Positions 9,339 to 18,023 of a stretch of 64,000 nucleotides of DNA are shown here, piece after piece. This DNA comes from Rhizobium etli CFN 42 (GTDB taxonomy: Bacteria; Pseudomonadota; Alphaproteobacteria; Rhizobiales; Rhizobiaceae). Both the position numbers and the translations under genes were made by a program. The notes under the pieces are model-generated. The model worked only from the letters and a program-made list of their open reading frames with translations. It made no database searches and was not told where the DNA came from. How positions within the stretch are numbered: position 1 is the stretch's first letter; every line of letters begins with the position of its first letter. The stretch spans positions 127,001 through 191,000 of the forward strand of contig NC_007761.1 of the NCBI RefSeq assembly GCF_000092045.1, read 5' to 3'.

Positions 9339-11213
9339 TCAGAATTCTATGTCGTCGCCGGGCAGGATGTCGCCTTCTTCGGATTCGGCGGCGGCCGGCG
9401 GTTTGACCTCGCCTTCTTCTTCCGGTTCGGGTGCCCGCACGCGCACGTCGATGATTTTAGCGCCGGGAAAATGCGCCAGGATCGCCGCCACGTCAGGGTC
9501 CTGGCGGGCATCGATGACATGCTGTTCCCGGGTCCTGGCTTCCGCCTCCACCAGTGTCGGCTGGCCCTCGTCGCGGCTGAGGCTGACGATCCAGTGAATG
9601 CCGGTCCATTCTTTCAGCTTGACGGCAAGTTCGTTGAGCAGCGTCGTCGGCGCGCCTTCGGTGAGGCTGACGTCAAGCCGGCCGGGCTCGATGCGCACCG
9701 GGCGCACGAAATTGCGCACCATCGCCTTCAGCTTCGCATCGCGCTTCTCGGTGGCGAGGTTGACGATATCGCCGACCGAATTGACCTTGACGAGCGGCTT
9801 CGGCGCTTCTGCCGGTTTCGCTTCGATCCGCCCGACGGGCGTGGTCTCAGGCTGGCTGCTCGGCACGGCGCGCAGCATCGCCACCGGCACCGAAGGCTGC
9901 GGCTTGCTGGGCGCGATGTCCGGCGCGCGTGCCGCGACACTGCTTTGATAGGGCACTCGCGTGCCGCCGCCACCACCGCCGGAAGGCGCGGAGGAAGGGC
10001 GCGAGCCGCCATTGTCGCCGGAAAATTCGGCAAGCCGCCGCGCCGCATCCTCGGGCGCCGGCAGATGCGCCGCATGCGCAAGGCGGATCAGCACCATTTC
10101 GGCAGCACCCGCCGTCCGCGACGAGCCTTCGGTTTCCGGAATGCCCTTCAGCAGCATCTGCCAGATGCGCGACAGCGTCGTCACCGCAATGCTCTTGGCG
10201 AATTCCGCCGCCTTGGTGCGCTCGATCTCGCTCAGAGAAGGGTCGTTTGCCGCATCCGGCACATATTTCAGTCGCGTCACCAGATGGGTGAAATCGGCAA
10301 GATCGGTGAGCACGACCACCGGATTGGCGCCGGCCTCGTACTGGCTCTGGAACTCGCCGAGTGCACCGGCCACATCGCCTTTGACGATATGCTGAAAGAG
10401 ATCGACGATCCGGGCGCGGTCGGCAAGGCCGAGCATGCCGCGCACCGCTTCCGCCTGCACGGCGCCTGCGCCATGGGCGATCGCCTGGTCGAGCAGCGAC
10501 AGGCCGTCGCGGGCAGAGCCTTCGGCGGCGCGTGCGATCATCGCCAGCGCGTCCGGTTCCGCCTCGATGCCCTCCTTGGCCGCGATTGTCGTGAACAGCC
10601 CGACGAGATCCGACGCGCTGATGCGGCGCAGGTCGAAGCGCTGGCAGCGCGACAGCACGGTGATCGGGACCTTGCGGATTTCGGTGGTGGCGAAGATGAA
10701 CTTCACATGCTCCGGCGGCTCTTCCAGGGTCTTCAACAGACCGTTGAAGGCCTGGGTCGACAGCATGTGCACTTCGTCGATGATATAGACCTTGTAGCGC
10801 GCCGAAACCGGCCGGTAGCGCACCTGCTCGATGATTTCTCTTACATCGTCGATACCGGTATGCGAAGCGGCATCCATTTCGATCACGTCGACATGCCGGC
10901 CTTCCATGATCGCCTGGCAGTGTTCGCCGGGCGTGCGCAGATCGATCGTCGGCTTGTCGATCTCTGCCGTCTTGTAGTTCAGCGCCCGCGCCAGGATGCG
11001 CGCCGTCGTCGTCTTGCCGACGCCGCGTACGCCCGTCAGCATATAGGCCTGCGCGATGCGGCCGGTCTCGAAGGCGTTGGTGAGCGTGCGGACCATCGGC
11101 TCCTGGCCGACCATCAAGTCCGTGAAATCCTTGGGGCGGTATTTGCGAGCCAGCACCCGGTACCCGGTGCCCGTCGAGGCGGCATCTTGTGATAGTCGCT
11201 CGCTGTCGCTCAT
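9339..11213 (-). CDS. dnaX: DNA polymerase III subunits gamma/tau
   Basis: 624 residues from the ATG at 11213 (MSDSERLSQ). The open frame extends further upstream but would run through the SRP RNA gene, so that start is rejected. The clamp-loader AAA+ module begins with [13 protein letters not shown], Walker [13 protein letters not shown], Walker [12 protein letters not shown] and sensor 1 [13 protein letters not shown] domain III helical bundle and a proline-rich linker (about 400-490) precede the tau C-terminus. No obvious programmed-frameshift slippery A-run was seen, so a separate gamma product is not predicted. It loads the beta clamp in the replisome. Confidence 0.95.
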   Translation of the reverse strand: MSDSERLSQDAASTGTGYRVLARKYRPKDFTDLMVGQEPMVRTLTNAFETGRIAQAYMLTGVRGVGKTTTARILARALNYKTAEIDKPTIDLRTPGEHCQAIMEGRHVDVIEMDAASHTGIDDVREIIEQVRYRPVSARYKVYIIDEVHMLSTQAFNGLLKTLEEPPEHVKFIFATTEIRKVPITVLSRCQRFDLRRISASDLVGLFTTIAAKEGIEAEPDALAMIARAAEGSARDGLSLLDQAIAHGAGAVQAEAVRGMLGLADRARIVDLFQHIVKGDVAGALGEFQSQYEAGANPVVVLTDLADFTHLVTRLKYVPDAANDPSLSEIERTKAAEFAKSIAVTTLSRIWQMLLKGIPETEGSSRTAGAAEMVLIRLAHAAHLPAPEDAARRLAEFSGDNGGSRPSSAPSGGGGGGTRVPYQSSVAARAPDIAPSKPQPSVPVAMLRAVPSSQPETTPVGRIEAKPAEAPKPLVKVNSVGDIVNLATEKRDAKLKAMVRNFVRPVRIEPGRLDVSLTEGAPTTLLNELAVKLKEWTGIHWIVSLSRDEGQPTLVEAEARTREQHVIDARQDPDVAAILAHFPGAKIIDVRVRAPEPEEEGEVKPPAAAESEEGDILPGDDIEF

Positions 11214-11258
11214 CGCCCTGCTTGTCGCCCGGATCGTCGGGCACTTCGTAAAGAGAAG

Positions 11259-11357
11259 GTGGGAGGCTGGCACGATGACCCGTGCCGGGCTCGTTAGGGC
11301 TGCTTCCTTCCGGACCTGACCCGGTTGGCGAGTGGCTCGTCCACCACCAACCTCCCG
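11259..11357 (-). ncRNA. ffs: Small signal recognition particle RNA (4.5S type)
   Basis: The minus strand carries the universal SRP domain IV core GGTCAGGTCCGGAAGGAAGC followed by AGCCC, enclosed by long paired arms. The terminal helix is formed by GGGAGG near the 5' end and CCTCCC near the 3' end. The size, about 99 bases, fits the bacterial small SRP RNA. It binds Ffh and targets membrane proteins. It lies immediately upstream of dnaX. Confidence 0.95.
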
Positions 11358-11364
11358 AATGCAC

Positions 11365-11393
11365 ATATCGGCAATATCGTCATCAAAAGCAAG
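11365..11393 (-). promoter_or_regulatory. Predicted promoter of the SRP RNA gene
   Basis: Minus strand CTTGCT, 17 bases, CGATAT, ending 7 bases before the first base of the predicted SRP RNA. Spacing and sequence fit the rhizobial housekeeping promoter. It may also serve dnaX by read-through. Confidence 0.6.
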
Positions 11394-11444
11394 CCAACAT
11401 GATAAAAAACTGCTAGTCGTTGGAAAAGACAGGAGGAATGTCCC

Positions 11445-11855
11445 TTGAAAGGCTTTACGCTCGACCCCCGGCTGGGAAACGACAGCACCAGCGTCATGGT
11501 CACAGGCCTCTGTGATCTGAGATTGTCGAGGGATGCCCGCTGGCCCTGGCTCATTCTTGTGCCGCGCCGGGCCGATATCAGCGAAATCTTCGAGCTGACG
11601 CCGCTCGACCAGGTGCTGCTTGCCTTCGAGACGGAGCTCGTCGCCAAAGCGCTCAAGCAGATTACCGGCGCGACAAAAATCAATGTCGGGGCTCTTGGCA
11701 ACATCGTCCGCCAGCTTCATGTTCATGTCATTGCCCGCTTCGAAGGCGATGCCAACTGGCCGGGTCCCGTCTGGGGTTTCGGGCGCGCGGAGCCTTACGA
11801 GGACGCAAGGAGAGACGAATTCACAGCAAAGCTGCGGGAAGCCCTTTCATCATGA
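11445..11855 (+). CDS. HIT family protein
   Basis: 136 residues. The histidine-triad signature is QLHVHVIARF (about residues 90-99), preceded by the helix typical of the family. HIT proteins are nucleotide hydrolases or transferases; the exact substrate is unknown. The start is an uncommon TTG at 11445, chosen because AGGAGG lies exactly 8 bases upstream and the nearby ATG (11438) is out of frame. Its stop overlaps the nudC start as ATGA, so the two nucleotide-handling enzymes are probably translationally coupled. Confidence 0.9.
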   Translation: MKGFTLDPRLGNDSTSVMVTGLCDLRLSRDARWPWLILVPRRADISEIFELTPLDQVLLAFETELVAKALKQITGATKINVGALGNIVRQLHVHVIARFEGDANWPGPVWGFGRAEPYEDARRDEFTAKLREALSS

Positions 11856-12811
11856 ACCATTCGCTTTTCGATTCGGATGTGCCCCATCCGGAACCCAGCA
11901 ATCTCACTGCCTTTGCCGCCAATGACCTCAATCGCGATTCCGAACACCGCGACGAACATTCCGTCGAAAGGGCGCTGGCAAAGGACGGTACCCATATCTT
12001 CGCCTTCGCTGGGGACAAGCTGGTGCTGAAACATGACGGCCAGGTGCTCGATCCGCTGTTTGCCCGTTACGAACTGCAGGAATTGCAGCCGAATTGGGAT
12101 GAGACCGTGCTGCTCGGCTACCGCAAATCAGGCGAGCCGCGCCTTGCCGTTCCCGTCGGCATCGACGTCGACGACCTCGCCAGCCAATACAAGCCCGCCG
12201 ACGGCCGCACGCTGTTTCGCGAGATGCTGATCGACGAAGTCTTGCTCGGCGAATTCGCCCAGGCCGCAAGCCTCATCCGCTGGAATGGCGACAATCGCTT
12301 CTGCGGCCGCTGCGGCGCGGCGATGGAGATTCATATCGGCGGCTACAAGCGCGTCTGCACCGCCTGCGAACACATGATCTTCCCCCGAACCGACCCCGTC
12401 GTCATCATGCTGACGATCGATGAGCAGCGCGGCCTCTGCCTGCTCGGCCGCAGCCCGCATTTTGCGCCCGGCATGTATTCCTGCCTTGCTGGCTTCGTCG
12501 AACCCGGCGAGACCATCGAGAATGCCGTGCGCCGCGAAACGCTGGAGGAATCGGGCATCCGCACCGGCCGCATCCGCTATCACGCTTCGCAGCCCTGGCC
12601 GATGCCGCATTCGCTGATGATCGGCTGTTACGCGGAAGCCAAATCCACCGAAATTACGCGCGACGAGGCGGAACTTGAGGATTGCCGCTGGTTCACCCGC
12701 GAGGAAACCATCGAGATGCTGGAACGCCCGAGTGCGATCGGCAAGGCCTCTCCACCAAAAGGGGCGATTGCCCACCGCCTGATGCGAGACTGGGCGGAGT
12801 GGAAGCGGTAG
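11852..12811 (+). CDS. nudC: NADH pyrophosphatase (Nudix hydrolase)
   Basis: 319 residues. A zinc ribbon (CGRCGAAM...CTACEHMIFPR, about 151-180) precedes the Nudix box, which reads GFVEPGETIENAVRRETLEE then SGI and matches G-x5-E-x7-RE-x2-EE. The SQPWPMPHSLM motif downstream is the NudC specificity segment. It hydrolyses NAD(H) to NMN(H) and AMP and can remove NAD caps from RNA in other bacteria. It is coupled to the HIT gene by a 4-base overlap, and the WYL regulator follows after 4 bases. Confidence 0.95.
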   Translation: MNHSLFDSDVPHPEPSNLTAFAANDLNRDSEHRDEHSVERALAKDGTHIFAFAGDKLVLKHDGQVLDPLFARYELQELQPNWDETVLLGYRKSGEPRLAVPVGIDVDDLASQYKPADGRTLFREMLIDEVLLGEFAQAASLIRWNGDNRFCGRCGAAMEIHIGGYKRVCTACEHMIFPRTDPVVIMLTIDEQRGLCLLGRSPHFAPGMYSCLAGFVEPGETIENAVRRETLEESGIRTGRIRYHASQPWPMPHSLMIGCYAEAKSTEITRDEAELEDCRWFTREETIEMLERPSAIGKASPPKGAIAHRLMRDWAEWKR

Positions 12812-12815
12812 CGCC

Positions 12816-13511
12816 ATGCCGGTCGCCCGCTCGGAACGGCTGCTGACGCTGCTGCAGACGCTTCGGCGTTATCGGCGGCCGGTGACCGGAACTGTTCTTG
12901 CCCAGGAAACCGGCGTCAGCCTGCGCACGCTCTATCGCGATATTGCCAGCCTGCAGGCCCAGGGCGCGATGATCGAAGGCGAAGCGGGCATCGGCTATGT
13001 GCTGAAGCCCGGCTTTATGCTGCCGCCGATGATGTTTTCCGAAGAAGAGCTGGAAGCCTTGGTGCTCGGTTCGCGCTGGGTAGCCCGCGCCGCCGAGCCG
13101 CGCCTTGCCGGCGCCGGCGCCGATGCGCTCGCCAAAATCGTCGCCGTGCTGCCGGCCGATATGCGTGAAATGGTCGATTCGGCGACACTCTTCGTCGGCC
13201 GCAAGCGCCAGGACGAGGACAGGGCTGATGTTTCGGCTATCCGCAAGGCAATCCGTCTGGAGCGCGTGCTCGAACTTCATTACGGCGACGAGCAGGGCCG
13301 TATCTCCCGCCGCCGTGTCTGGCCCTTCGCGCTCGGCTATTTCGAGCATGTGCGCATCATCATGGCCTGGTGCGAACTGCGCCAGGATTTCCGCCATTTC
13401 CGCACCGATCGCATCATCGATATGGCGGTCCACGAGACGCGTTATCCCCGGCGCCGCACGGTGCTCCTAAAGGAATGGCGCGAGACGCAGGACGTGCCGC
13501 TGGAGACCTGA
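12816..13511 (+). CDS. WYL-domain transcriptional regulator (YafY/DeoR-type HTH)
   Basis: 231 residues. The N-terminal winged HTH (ERLLTLLQTLRRYRRPVTGT, then LAQETGVSLRTLYRDIASL, residues 7-50) precedes a linker. The WYL domain (about 135-215) contains RRRVWPFALGYFEHVRIIMA and ends in FRHFRTDRI. WYL proteins sense small ligands or nucleic-acid damage signals. It is 4 bases after nudC, but its likely targets lie downstream: a 23-bp palindrome starts 4 bases after its stop and recurs before the VOC gene. Confidence 0.92.
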   Translation: MPVARSERLLTLLQTLRRYRRPVTGTVLAQETGVSLRTLYRDIASLQAQGAMIEGEAGIGYVLKPGFMLPPMMFSEEELEALVLGSRWVARAAEPRLAGAGADALAKIVAVLPADMREMVDSATLFVGRKRQDEDRADVSAIRKAIRLERVLELHYGDEQGRISRRRVWPFALGYFEHVRIIMAWCELRQDFRHFRTDRIIDMAVHETRYPRRRTVLLKEWRETQDVPLET

Positions 13512-13514
13512 ACG

Positions 13515-13537
13515 CTGCTGCCATAAACTGTCAGCAG
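13515..13537. promoter_or_regulatory. Palindromic operator candidate, copy 1
   Basis: CTGCTGCCA, TAAAC, TGTCAGCAG: 9-bp arms with one mismatch, lying upstream of the 86-residue gene. It is identical to copy 2 (13980-14002) except for one base. The likely binding protein is the adjacent WYL regulator; this is inference. Confidence 0.6.
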
Positions 13538-13565
13538 GGAGAGTTATTATCAGTCTCAGTTCACT

Positions 13566-13641
13566 ACCGCGCCGCGCGTCTTCGGACGCGCAAGGACGCT
13601 GTGACATCCAGGGTTTTGCGCATCGTGCCGATGCGCTGGGG
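13566..13641 (+). repeat. Intergenic palindromic repeat, partial copy
   Basis: CGCCGCGCGTCTTCGGACGC then GCAAGGACGCTGT, with a second hairpin GCGCATCG-TGC-CGATGCGC. The first hairpin and the AAGGACGCTGT box match the copies near 30672 and 48009. Confidence 0.6.
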
Positions 13642-13655
13642 AAGGAGTACTGATC

Positions 13656-13916
13656 ATGGTAACGCCTCCAGTCATTCAACAGGCCGGCGATCGCTTCGCC
13701 ACCGACAGCTTTGCCGATATCATTTCGGCCGAAACTTTTGCCGACGTCCGGCAGTCGACAGGCTCCGGCCTAATGCGCCTGGTTATGAGCTTTTTCCCGA
13801 TCTCCGAGGGAAGCCGCTCAAAACTCGATATCGAAGCCATGCCGGATTCCCGGAAACGCGACCTCGGTTTCATGGATGGGCGCAACCCGCGCCTCCACGA
13901 CCGGTTCCCGCTCTAA
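13656..13916 (+). CDS. Small protein of unknown function, WYL-locus
   Basis: 86 residues. No known domain is recognised. The ATG at 13656 is preceded by GGAAGGAG with 8 bases spacing, one of the best ribosome-binding sites in the window, which argues that it is real. It has near-repeats FATDSFAD and AETFAD, a short hydrophobic stretch (LMRLVMSFFPI, about 40-50) and a polar C-terminus (MDGRNPRLHDRFPL). It is flanked by the two operator copies and followed by a good terminator, so it probably belongs to the regulator's regulon. Confidence 0.7.
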   Translation: MVTPPVIQQAGDRFATDSFADIISAETFADVRQSTGSGLMRLVMSFFPISEGSRSKLDIEAMPDSRKRDLGFMDGRNPRLHDRFPL

Positions 13917-13950
13917 ACCTGATTTCCAGCTCATCCGCTTAACGAGAACG

Positions 13951-13978
13951 GGCGTTGCTTTCGCAGCGCCTTTTGTTT
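13951..13978 (+). terminator. Intrinsic terminator after the 86-residue gene
   Basis: GGCGTTGC-TTTC-GCAGCGCC (8-bp stem with one G-U pair) followed by TTTTGTTT. It isolates the small gene from the VOC gene, which then starts under operator copy 2. Confidence 0.8.
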
Positions 13979-13979
13979 C

Positions 13980-14002
13980 CTGCTGCCATAAACTGGCAGC
14001 AG
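13980..14002. promoter_or_regulatory. Palindromic operator candidate, copy 2
   Basis: CTGCTGCCA, TAAAC, TGGCAGCAG: perfect 9-bp arms with a 5-base spacer, 34 bases before the VOC gene start. It differs from copy 1 at one base. Confidence 0.65.
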
Positions 14003-14036
14003 GAGAGATTCAACTTACAGCAACGGGAGAACCGAA

Positions 14037-14405
14037 ATGACCAGCCCCAATCTGATAATCCTCTATGTCAAGGATCCGGCGGAGAGCGCCAGCTTCTACC
14101 GGAACCTCCTGAGCCGCGAACCGGCCGTGGAAGCGCCGAATTTCGTCGCCTTCCCGCTCGATGGCGGCTTCACCCTTGGTCTCTGGCGGCGCAGCAAGGT
14201 CGAACCGCAGCCCTCCGCCATCGGCAATCGAGGCGAAGTTGCCTTCATGCTGGCGGGAGAAAATGCCGTCGCCAGGCAATATGATGACTGGCGTCAGCGC
14301 GGTCTGCCGATTGCCCAGGAACTGACCGAACTCGATTTCGGCCCAACCTTCGTCGTGCTCGACCCGGACGGGCATCGGCTGCGCGTCTGCGAGCCCGATA
14401 AATAA
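14037..14405 (+). CDS. VOC (glyoxalase/bleomycin-resistance fold) protein
   Basis: 122 residues, one VOC module pair: ILYVKDPAESASFYRNLLSR at the start and FVVLDPDGHRLRVCEP at the end, the usual beta-alpha-beta-beta-beta halves. The usual metal-binding residues cannot be assigned with confidence, so it may bind a ligand rather than catalyse. The start ATG is preceded by GGGAG. It stands alone between operator copy 2 and the convergent pheA gene, and is probably a target of the WYL regulator. Confidence 0.88.
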   Translation: MTSPNLIILYVKDPAESASFYRNLLSREPAVEAPNFVAFPLDGGFTLGLWRRSKVEPQPSAIGNRGEVAFMLAGENAVARQYDDWRQRGLPIAQELTELDFGPTFVVLDPDGHRLRVCEPDK

Positions 14406-14424
14406 TGAGAGAGCGCGAGGTCTG

Positions 14425-15279
14425 TTAAAGCAGGCCTCGCATCACATGCCCCTTGTAGACGCCGAGGATGCGCACCTTTTCGGAAAAGAAACGCAGCTCC
14501 TCCAAGGCCCGGCGAACGTTTGGATCGTTCGGATGGCCCTCGATATCGGCGTAGAATTGCGTCGCCACGAATTTTCCGCCGAGCTGATAGCTTTCGAGCT
14601 TCGTCATGTTGATGTTGTTCGTCGCAAACCCACCGAGCGCCTTGTAGAGCGCGGCCGGAATGTTGCGAACGTTGAAGACGAAGGTGGTGACGACCTTTTC
14701 CTCAGCCGAAGTGCGTTGTGCCCATTCCTCATCGCGGGACAGGATCACGAAACGGGTGACGTTGTTTTCCGTATCCTCGACATTCTCGGCGACGATCTCC
14801 AGCCCGTAGAGATCGGCGGCGAGGCGCGGAGCAAGCGCCGCCATCGAGCGATCGCCGGTTTCCTTTACGAGTTTTGCCGCCCCCGCCGTATCGCCGGCGA
14901 TAACAGGCTTCCAGCCGTGAGCGCGCACGATCTTGCGGCACTGTCCGAGTGCGTGGATATGGCTGTGCACCGTGCGGATCTCATCCTTGGTGACCCCGGG
15001 CAACACCATCAGCTGAAAGCGGATCGGCATGAAATATTCGCCGATGATATGCAGCCGCGAATCCGGCAGCAGATGGTGGATATCGGCGACGCGTCCGGCA
15101 ATGGTGTTCTCGATCGGGATCATCGCGATATCGGCGTCGCCATTGTCGACCGCCGTGAAGGCATCCTCGAAAGTCTGGCAGGGCAGCGGCTCCATAGTCG
15201 GAAACATGTCGCGGCAGGCCATGTCGGAATTGGCGCCGAATTCGCCCTGGAAGGCGATCCTGTTGGTCTTGATGTTCAT
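14425..15279 (-). CDS. pheA: Prephenate dehydratase
   Basis: 284 residues from the ATG at 15279 (MNIKTNRIAFQGEFGANSDM). The catalytic prephenate dehydratase domain includes NTIAGRVADIHHLL and the conserved TRF triad (NVTRFVILSRD). A C-terminal ACT domain (about 205-280) would bind phenylalanine for feedback control. Where many homologues have ESRP, this one has LESYQLGGKF, a variant I recall from other rhizobial PheA proteins. It converts prephenate to phenylpyruvate. It is 10 bases after kdsB on the same strand. Confidence 0.95.
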   Translation of the reverse strand: MNIKTNRIAFQGEFGANSDMACRDMFPTMEPLPCQTFEDAFTAVDNGDADIAMIPIENTIAGRVADIHHLLPDSRLHIIGEYFMPIRFQLMVLPGVTKDEIRTVHSHIHALGQCRKIVRAHGWKPVIAGDTAGAAKLVKETGDRSMAALAPRLAADLYGLEIVAENVEDTENNVTRFVILSRDEEWAQRTSAEEKVVTTFVFNVRNIPAALYKALGGFATNNINMTKLESYQLGGKFVATQFYADIEGHPNDPNVRRALEELRFFSEKVRILGVYKGHVMRGLL

Positions 15280-15289
15280 GATAGTCCCG

Positions 15290-16045
15290 TCAATTCTGCC
15301 GTGCAGAGAGGATTCGCCGCGCTTTTTCGAGGTCGGCCGGAGTATCGACACCGAGCGGAACCGTGTCAACGATCTCGGCATCGATGCGCATGCCAGCCTC
15401 CAGTGCCCGCAGCTGCTCCAGCGATTCTCGCCTTTCAAGCGTCGACGGGCCGAGTGAGACGAACCGTTCGAGCGCAGCGCGCCGGTAGGCATAGAGGCCG
15501 ATATGATGGTAAAGCGGCCCCTTGCCGTATGGCGCCGTCGCACGAGTGAAGTAGAGGCCGCGCAGGCGGTTGTCGGAAATCGGCGAGCCGATGACCTTGA
15601 CGATGTGCGGCGCGGTCTTGTCCTCCTCATTATCGATTTCGATGGTCAGCGTGCCGATATCGACCGCTTCGTTCTCGAGGGGGCGCAAGGCCGCCCGCAC
15701 CGTTTCCGGCTCGATCGTCGGCAGGTCGCCCTGGACGTTGACGATGAACTTTGCCTTGCCGTCCGGATCGATCTTCTTCAGCGCCTCGAAGATGCGGTCG
15801 GAGCCGGATTGATGATCCTTGCTGGTCATGACGACTTCGAAGCCGGCGGCCGCCACCGTGTCGAACACCTGCGGGTCGTCGACGGCGACGACGACCCGGC
15901 CGATTTCGGCTTCTTTTGCGCGCATCGCCACCTGCACGATCATCGGCAGTCCGCAAATGTCGGCGAGCGGCTTGCCCGGAAGCCGAGTGGAGGCCATCCG
16001 TGCCGGGATCAATACAAGCACGTCGTCGAAATTTGAATCACCCAT
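15290..16045 (-). CDS. kdsB: 3-deoxy-manno-octulosonate cytidylyltransferase (CMP-KDO synthetase)
   Basis: 251 residues. The nucleotidyltransferase start [20 protein letters not shown] is diagnostic, with [12 protein letters not shown] as the metal/CTP loop and [13 protein letters not shown] later. It activates KDO for lipopolysaccharide inner-core synthesis in the cytoplasm. It precedes pheA on the minus strand and diverges from cycM. Confidence 0.96.
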   Translation of the reverse strand: MGDSNFDDVLVLIPARMASTRLPGKPLADICGLPMIVQVAMRAKEAEIGRVVVAVDDPQVFDTVAAAGFEVVMTSKDHQSGSDRIFEALKKIDPDGKAKFIVNVQGDLPTIEPETVRAALRPLENEAVDIGTLTIEIDNEEDKTAPHIVKVIGSPISDNRLRGLYFTRATAPYGKGPLYHHIGLYAYRRAALERFVSLGPSTLERRESLEQLRALEAGMRIDAEIVDTVPLGVDTPADLEKARRILSARQN

Positions 16046-16198
16046 TGTTCTGGCCTTCTATTCCGGGCTGGAAAGTGTCAAAAAGTCTCACGCATAAGAC
16101 CATTTAGACAGTTGCAACGAACAGTCAAAAGACATAGGTTCCGCGCGATTTCAAGATGGTCCGGTTCTGGTCTGCCGGCTGCAAGGGGAGCATTGCAG

Positions 16199-16762
16199 AT
16201 GAATTCATACGTCAATACGGCCGTGGGGGCGCTGCTCGGAACGATTTTCGTTCTGATGTCGGTCTCCATCGCGTCCGAGGGGATCTTCCATTCCGAAGCG
16301 CCGGAGAAGGAAGGTTTCGCGATCGTCGCCGAAGAGGCGCCTGCCGCCGGTGGCGAAGCTGCGACGGCCGCTGCCGTCCCGATTGCGCAGTTGCTCGCTT
16401 CTGCAGATGCCAAGGCCGGTGAAGCGGTCTTCAAGAAGTGTCAGGCCTGTCATGACGGCACCAAAGGCGGACCGAACAAGGTCGGTCCGAACCTCTTTGG
16501 TGTCGTAGATCGCCCGATCGCCTCGCATGAAGGTTTCGCCTATTCCTCCGCGATGAAGGATTTCTCAAAGGGCAGCAGCGAGAAGTGGACCTTCGAAAAC
16601 CTCAACAAGTTCCTGCTGGCGCCGAAGAAGGACGTTCCCGGCACCGCGATGGGCTTTGCCGGTCTGCCGAAGGATCAGGACCGCGCCAACGTCATCCTCT
16701 ACCTGCACACGCTCGCCGATTCGCCGGTGCCGCTGCCGGATCCGAAGACGGCCACGCAGTGA
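16199..16762 (+). CDS. cycM: Membrane-anchored class I cytochrome c (CycM/c552 type)
   Basis: 187 residues from the ATG at 16199, eight bases after GGGGAG. An uncleaved N-terminal anchor (about 8-28, [19 protein letters not shown]) is followed by an Ala/Glu-rich linker. The haem domain begins at about 72, with CQACH as the covalent haem site and GTAMGFAG supplying the methionine ligand. It would carry electrons between the bc1 complex and aa3 oxidase at the periplasmic face. A good terminator follows at 16788. Confidence 0.93.
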   Translation: MNSYVNTAVGALLGTIFVLMSVSIASEGIFHSEAPEKEGFAIVAEEAPAAGGEAATAAAVPIAQLLASADAKAGEAVFKKCQACHDGTKGGPNKVGPNLFGVVDRPIASHEGFAYSSAMKDFSKGSSEKWTFENLNKFLLAPKKDVPGTAMGFAGLPKDQDRANVILYLHTLADSPVPLPDPKTATQ

Positions 16763-16787
16763 ACGGCAGGATGATCGCATTCATGGA

Positions 16788-16814
16788 AGCCCGGCCCGCA
16801 AGCCGGGCTTTTCT
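16788..16814 (+). terminator. Intrinsic terminator of cycM
   Basis: AGCCCGGC-CCGCAA-GCCGGGCT followed by TTTCTT, 26 bases after the cycM stop. It is a perfect 8-bp stem. Confidence 0.85.
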
Positions 16815-16832
16815 TATCATGCCGAGAGCCGC

Positions 16833-17780
16833 TCAGGCGCCCAGGAAATAAGCCCAGAGCGAGACCGTGAGGGCGCCGAGCGCCGTTGTCACCGTGATCG
16901 TCGAGGCGGCGAGGCTGTGACCGACGCCGAACCGGTTGGCGATCAGCCAGGCGTTGACGCCTGTCGGCACCGACGAGGTCAGCACGATCGCTGCCGTCCA
17001 TGCGGGGCTGAGGCCGAGGAGATGGCTCGCTGCCCAGACGCAACCGGGCAGCAGCAGCAGCTTTAAGCTCGAGGTGACGCTGGCAATGCCGAAATTGCCG
17101 GAGACGCCGTATCGCTCCAGCGCCATGCCGAGCGAGATCAGCGCCGCCGGACCGGCAATGCCGGCGATCTGATTGACGACCGTCGCCAGCGTCGCCGTCA
17201 TGGTGAGGCCGGAAAGGTGCATGGCCATGCCGGCCGCAAGCCCGATCACCAGCGGATTCCGTATGAGATTGATGGCGATCTGGCGAAGCACGAAGAGCAT
17301 GCTGCGATCGCTTTTGCCGGCGATCTTGCGCTCCGCATGCTCCATCAGCACTGTGCCGGCGACCATCATGACAGGCAGATGCACGGCAAGCAGGATCGAC
17401 AACGCCACGAGCCCTTCGTCGCCGATGGTCCGCTGAACGAGCGGCAGCCCGATGAAGACGTTGTTGGCGAAAGCTGAAGACACCCCGGCGAGAACGCCGA
17501 TCCGTTCGTCGCGGCCGAAAAGCCGCGTGGCGGCGATATGCCCGGCCGTCCAGGTGATAGCGACACCGGAGAAATAGACGATCCAGAGCCGGAAAGGCGA
17601 GGCACCGTGGAAATCCGCTTCGGCGATGGTGCGGAAGAGCAGAAGCGGCACGGCGATCTTGAAGACGAATTCGCTGAGCGCGTCGCCGACATTCGACGTC
17701 ATCAGGCCGCTGCGAACGATCACCCAGCCGATGAGGATCAGGATGAAGATGGGAAGGACGTCGAGAATGATGGCTGACAT
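16833..17780 (-). CDS. AEC (auxin efflux carrier) family transporter
   Basis: 315 residues, about ten hydrophobic segments across the whole length, in two repeats. Each begins with a conserved block such as IFILILIGWVIVRSGLM near the start and NPLVIGLAAGMAMHLSGL mid-protein; GLTMTATLATVVNQIAGIAG and TGVNAWLIANRFG are typical of the family. Bacterial members move carboxylates such as malate or malonate; the substrate here is not predictable. It converges with cycM. Confidence 0.9.
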   Translation of the reverse strand: MSAIILDVLPIFILILIGWVIVRSGLMTSNVGDALSEFVFKIAVPLLLFRTIAEADFHGASPFRLWIVYFSGVAITWTAGHIAATRLFGRDERIGVLAGVSSAFANNVFIGLPLVQRTIGDEGLVALSILLAVHLPVMMVAGTVLMEHAERKIAGKSDRSMLFVLRQIAINLIRNPLVIGLAAGMAMHLSGLTMTATLATVVNQIAGIAGPAALISLGMALERYGVSGNFGIASVTSSLKLLLLPGCVWAASHLLGLSPAWTAAIVLTSSVPTGVNAWLIANRFGVGHSLAASTITVTTALGALTVSLWAYFLGA

Positions 17781-17820
17781 GAGGCAGGATGCTCTGCAGG
17801 GGAGGGGAGTATCCGACCTC

Positions 17821-17920
17821 TACAGCATCGGCCTGAAAATCGGAATCGATTTTGGTAGGTCCGATGCGTAGATTTAAAAAGTGAGATCCTCCTTTGCGTC
17901 CGATTGGATGCACGGCGCTC
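17821..17920 (-). repeat. Intergenic palindromic repeat, divergent copy
   Basis: Read on the minus strand: GCGCCGTGCATCC-AATC-GGACGCAAAGG, then a second long palindrome with arms GCATCGG...CCGATGC around AAAATCGATTCCGATTTT. The layout matches the copies near 30672 and 48009. Confidence 0.55.
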
Positions 17921-17985
17921 AAGCAGCAAAAGGCTCGAATTGAAAAGGCAAGCGCCGCCCGCTCCGGCCGCGGAGCTCTCCGCAA

Positions 17986-18023
17986 GAAAAAAAGCGGGCA
18001 CAGCCAGGGCACAGCCCGCTTTT
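17986..18023 (-). terminator. Strong intrinsic terminator without an assigned gene
   Basis: Minus strand AGCGGGC...GCCCGCT with an extended stem, followed by TTTTTTTC. No recognised minus-strand gene ends here. The rest of the 17781-18312 gap holds the repeat at 17821 and, upstream of this terminator, only a possible 22-codon frame (18078-18146). Confidence 0.7.

Noticed and set aside
9006..11192. 728-residue plus-strand frame opposite dnaX
   Set aside because: Antisense shadow of dnaX, which has intact clamp-loader motifs.
11214..11726. N-terminal extension of dnaX
   Set aside because: It would translate straight through the SRP RNA gene; MSDSERLS at 11213 is a normal start.
14412..14440. 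Hairpin GCGAGG...CCTCGC between the VOC gene and pheA
   Set aside because: No U-tract on either strand and it overlaps the pheA stop; too weak to call a terminator.
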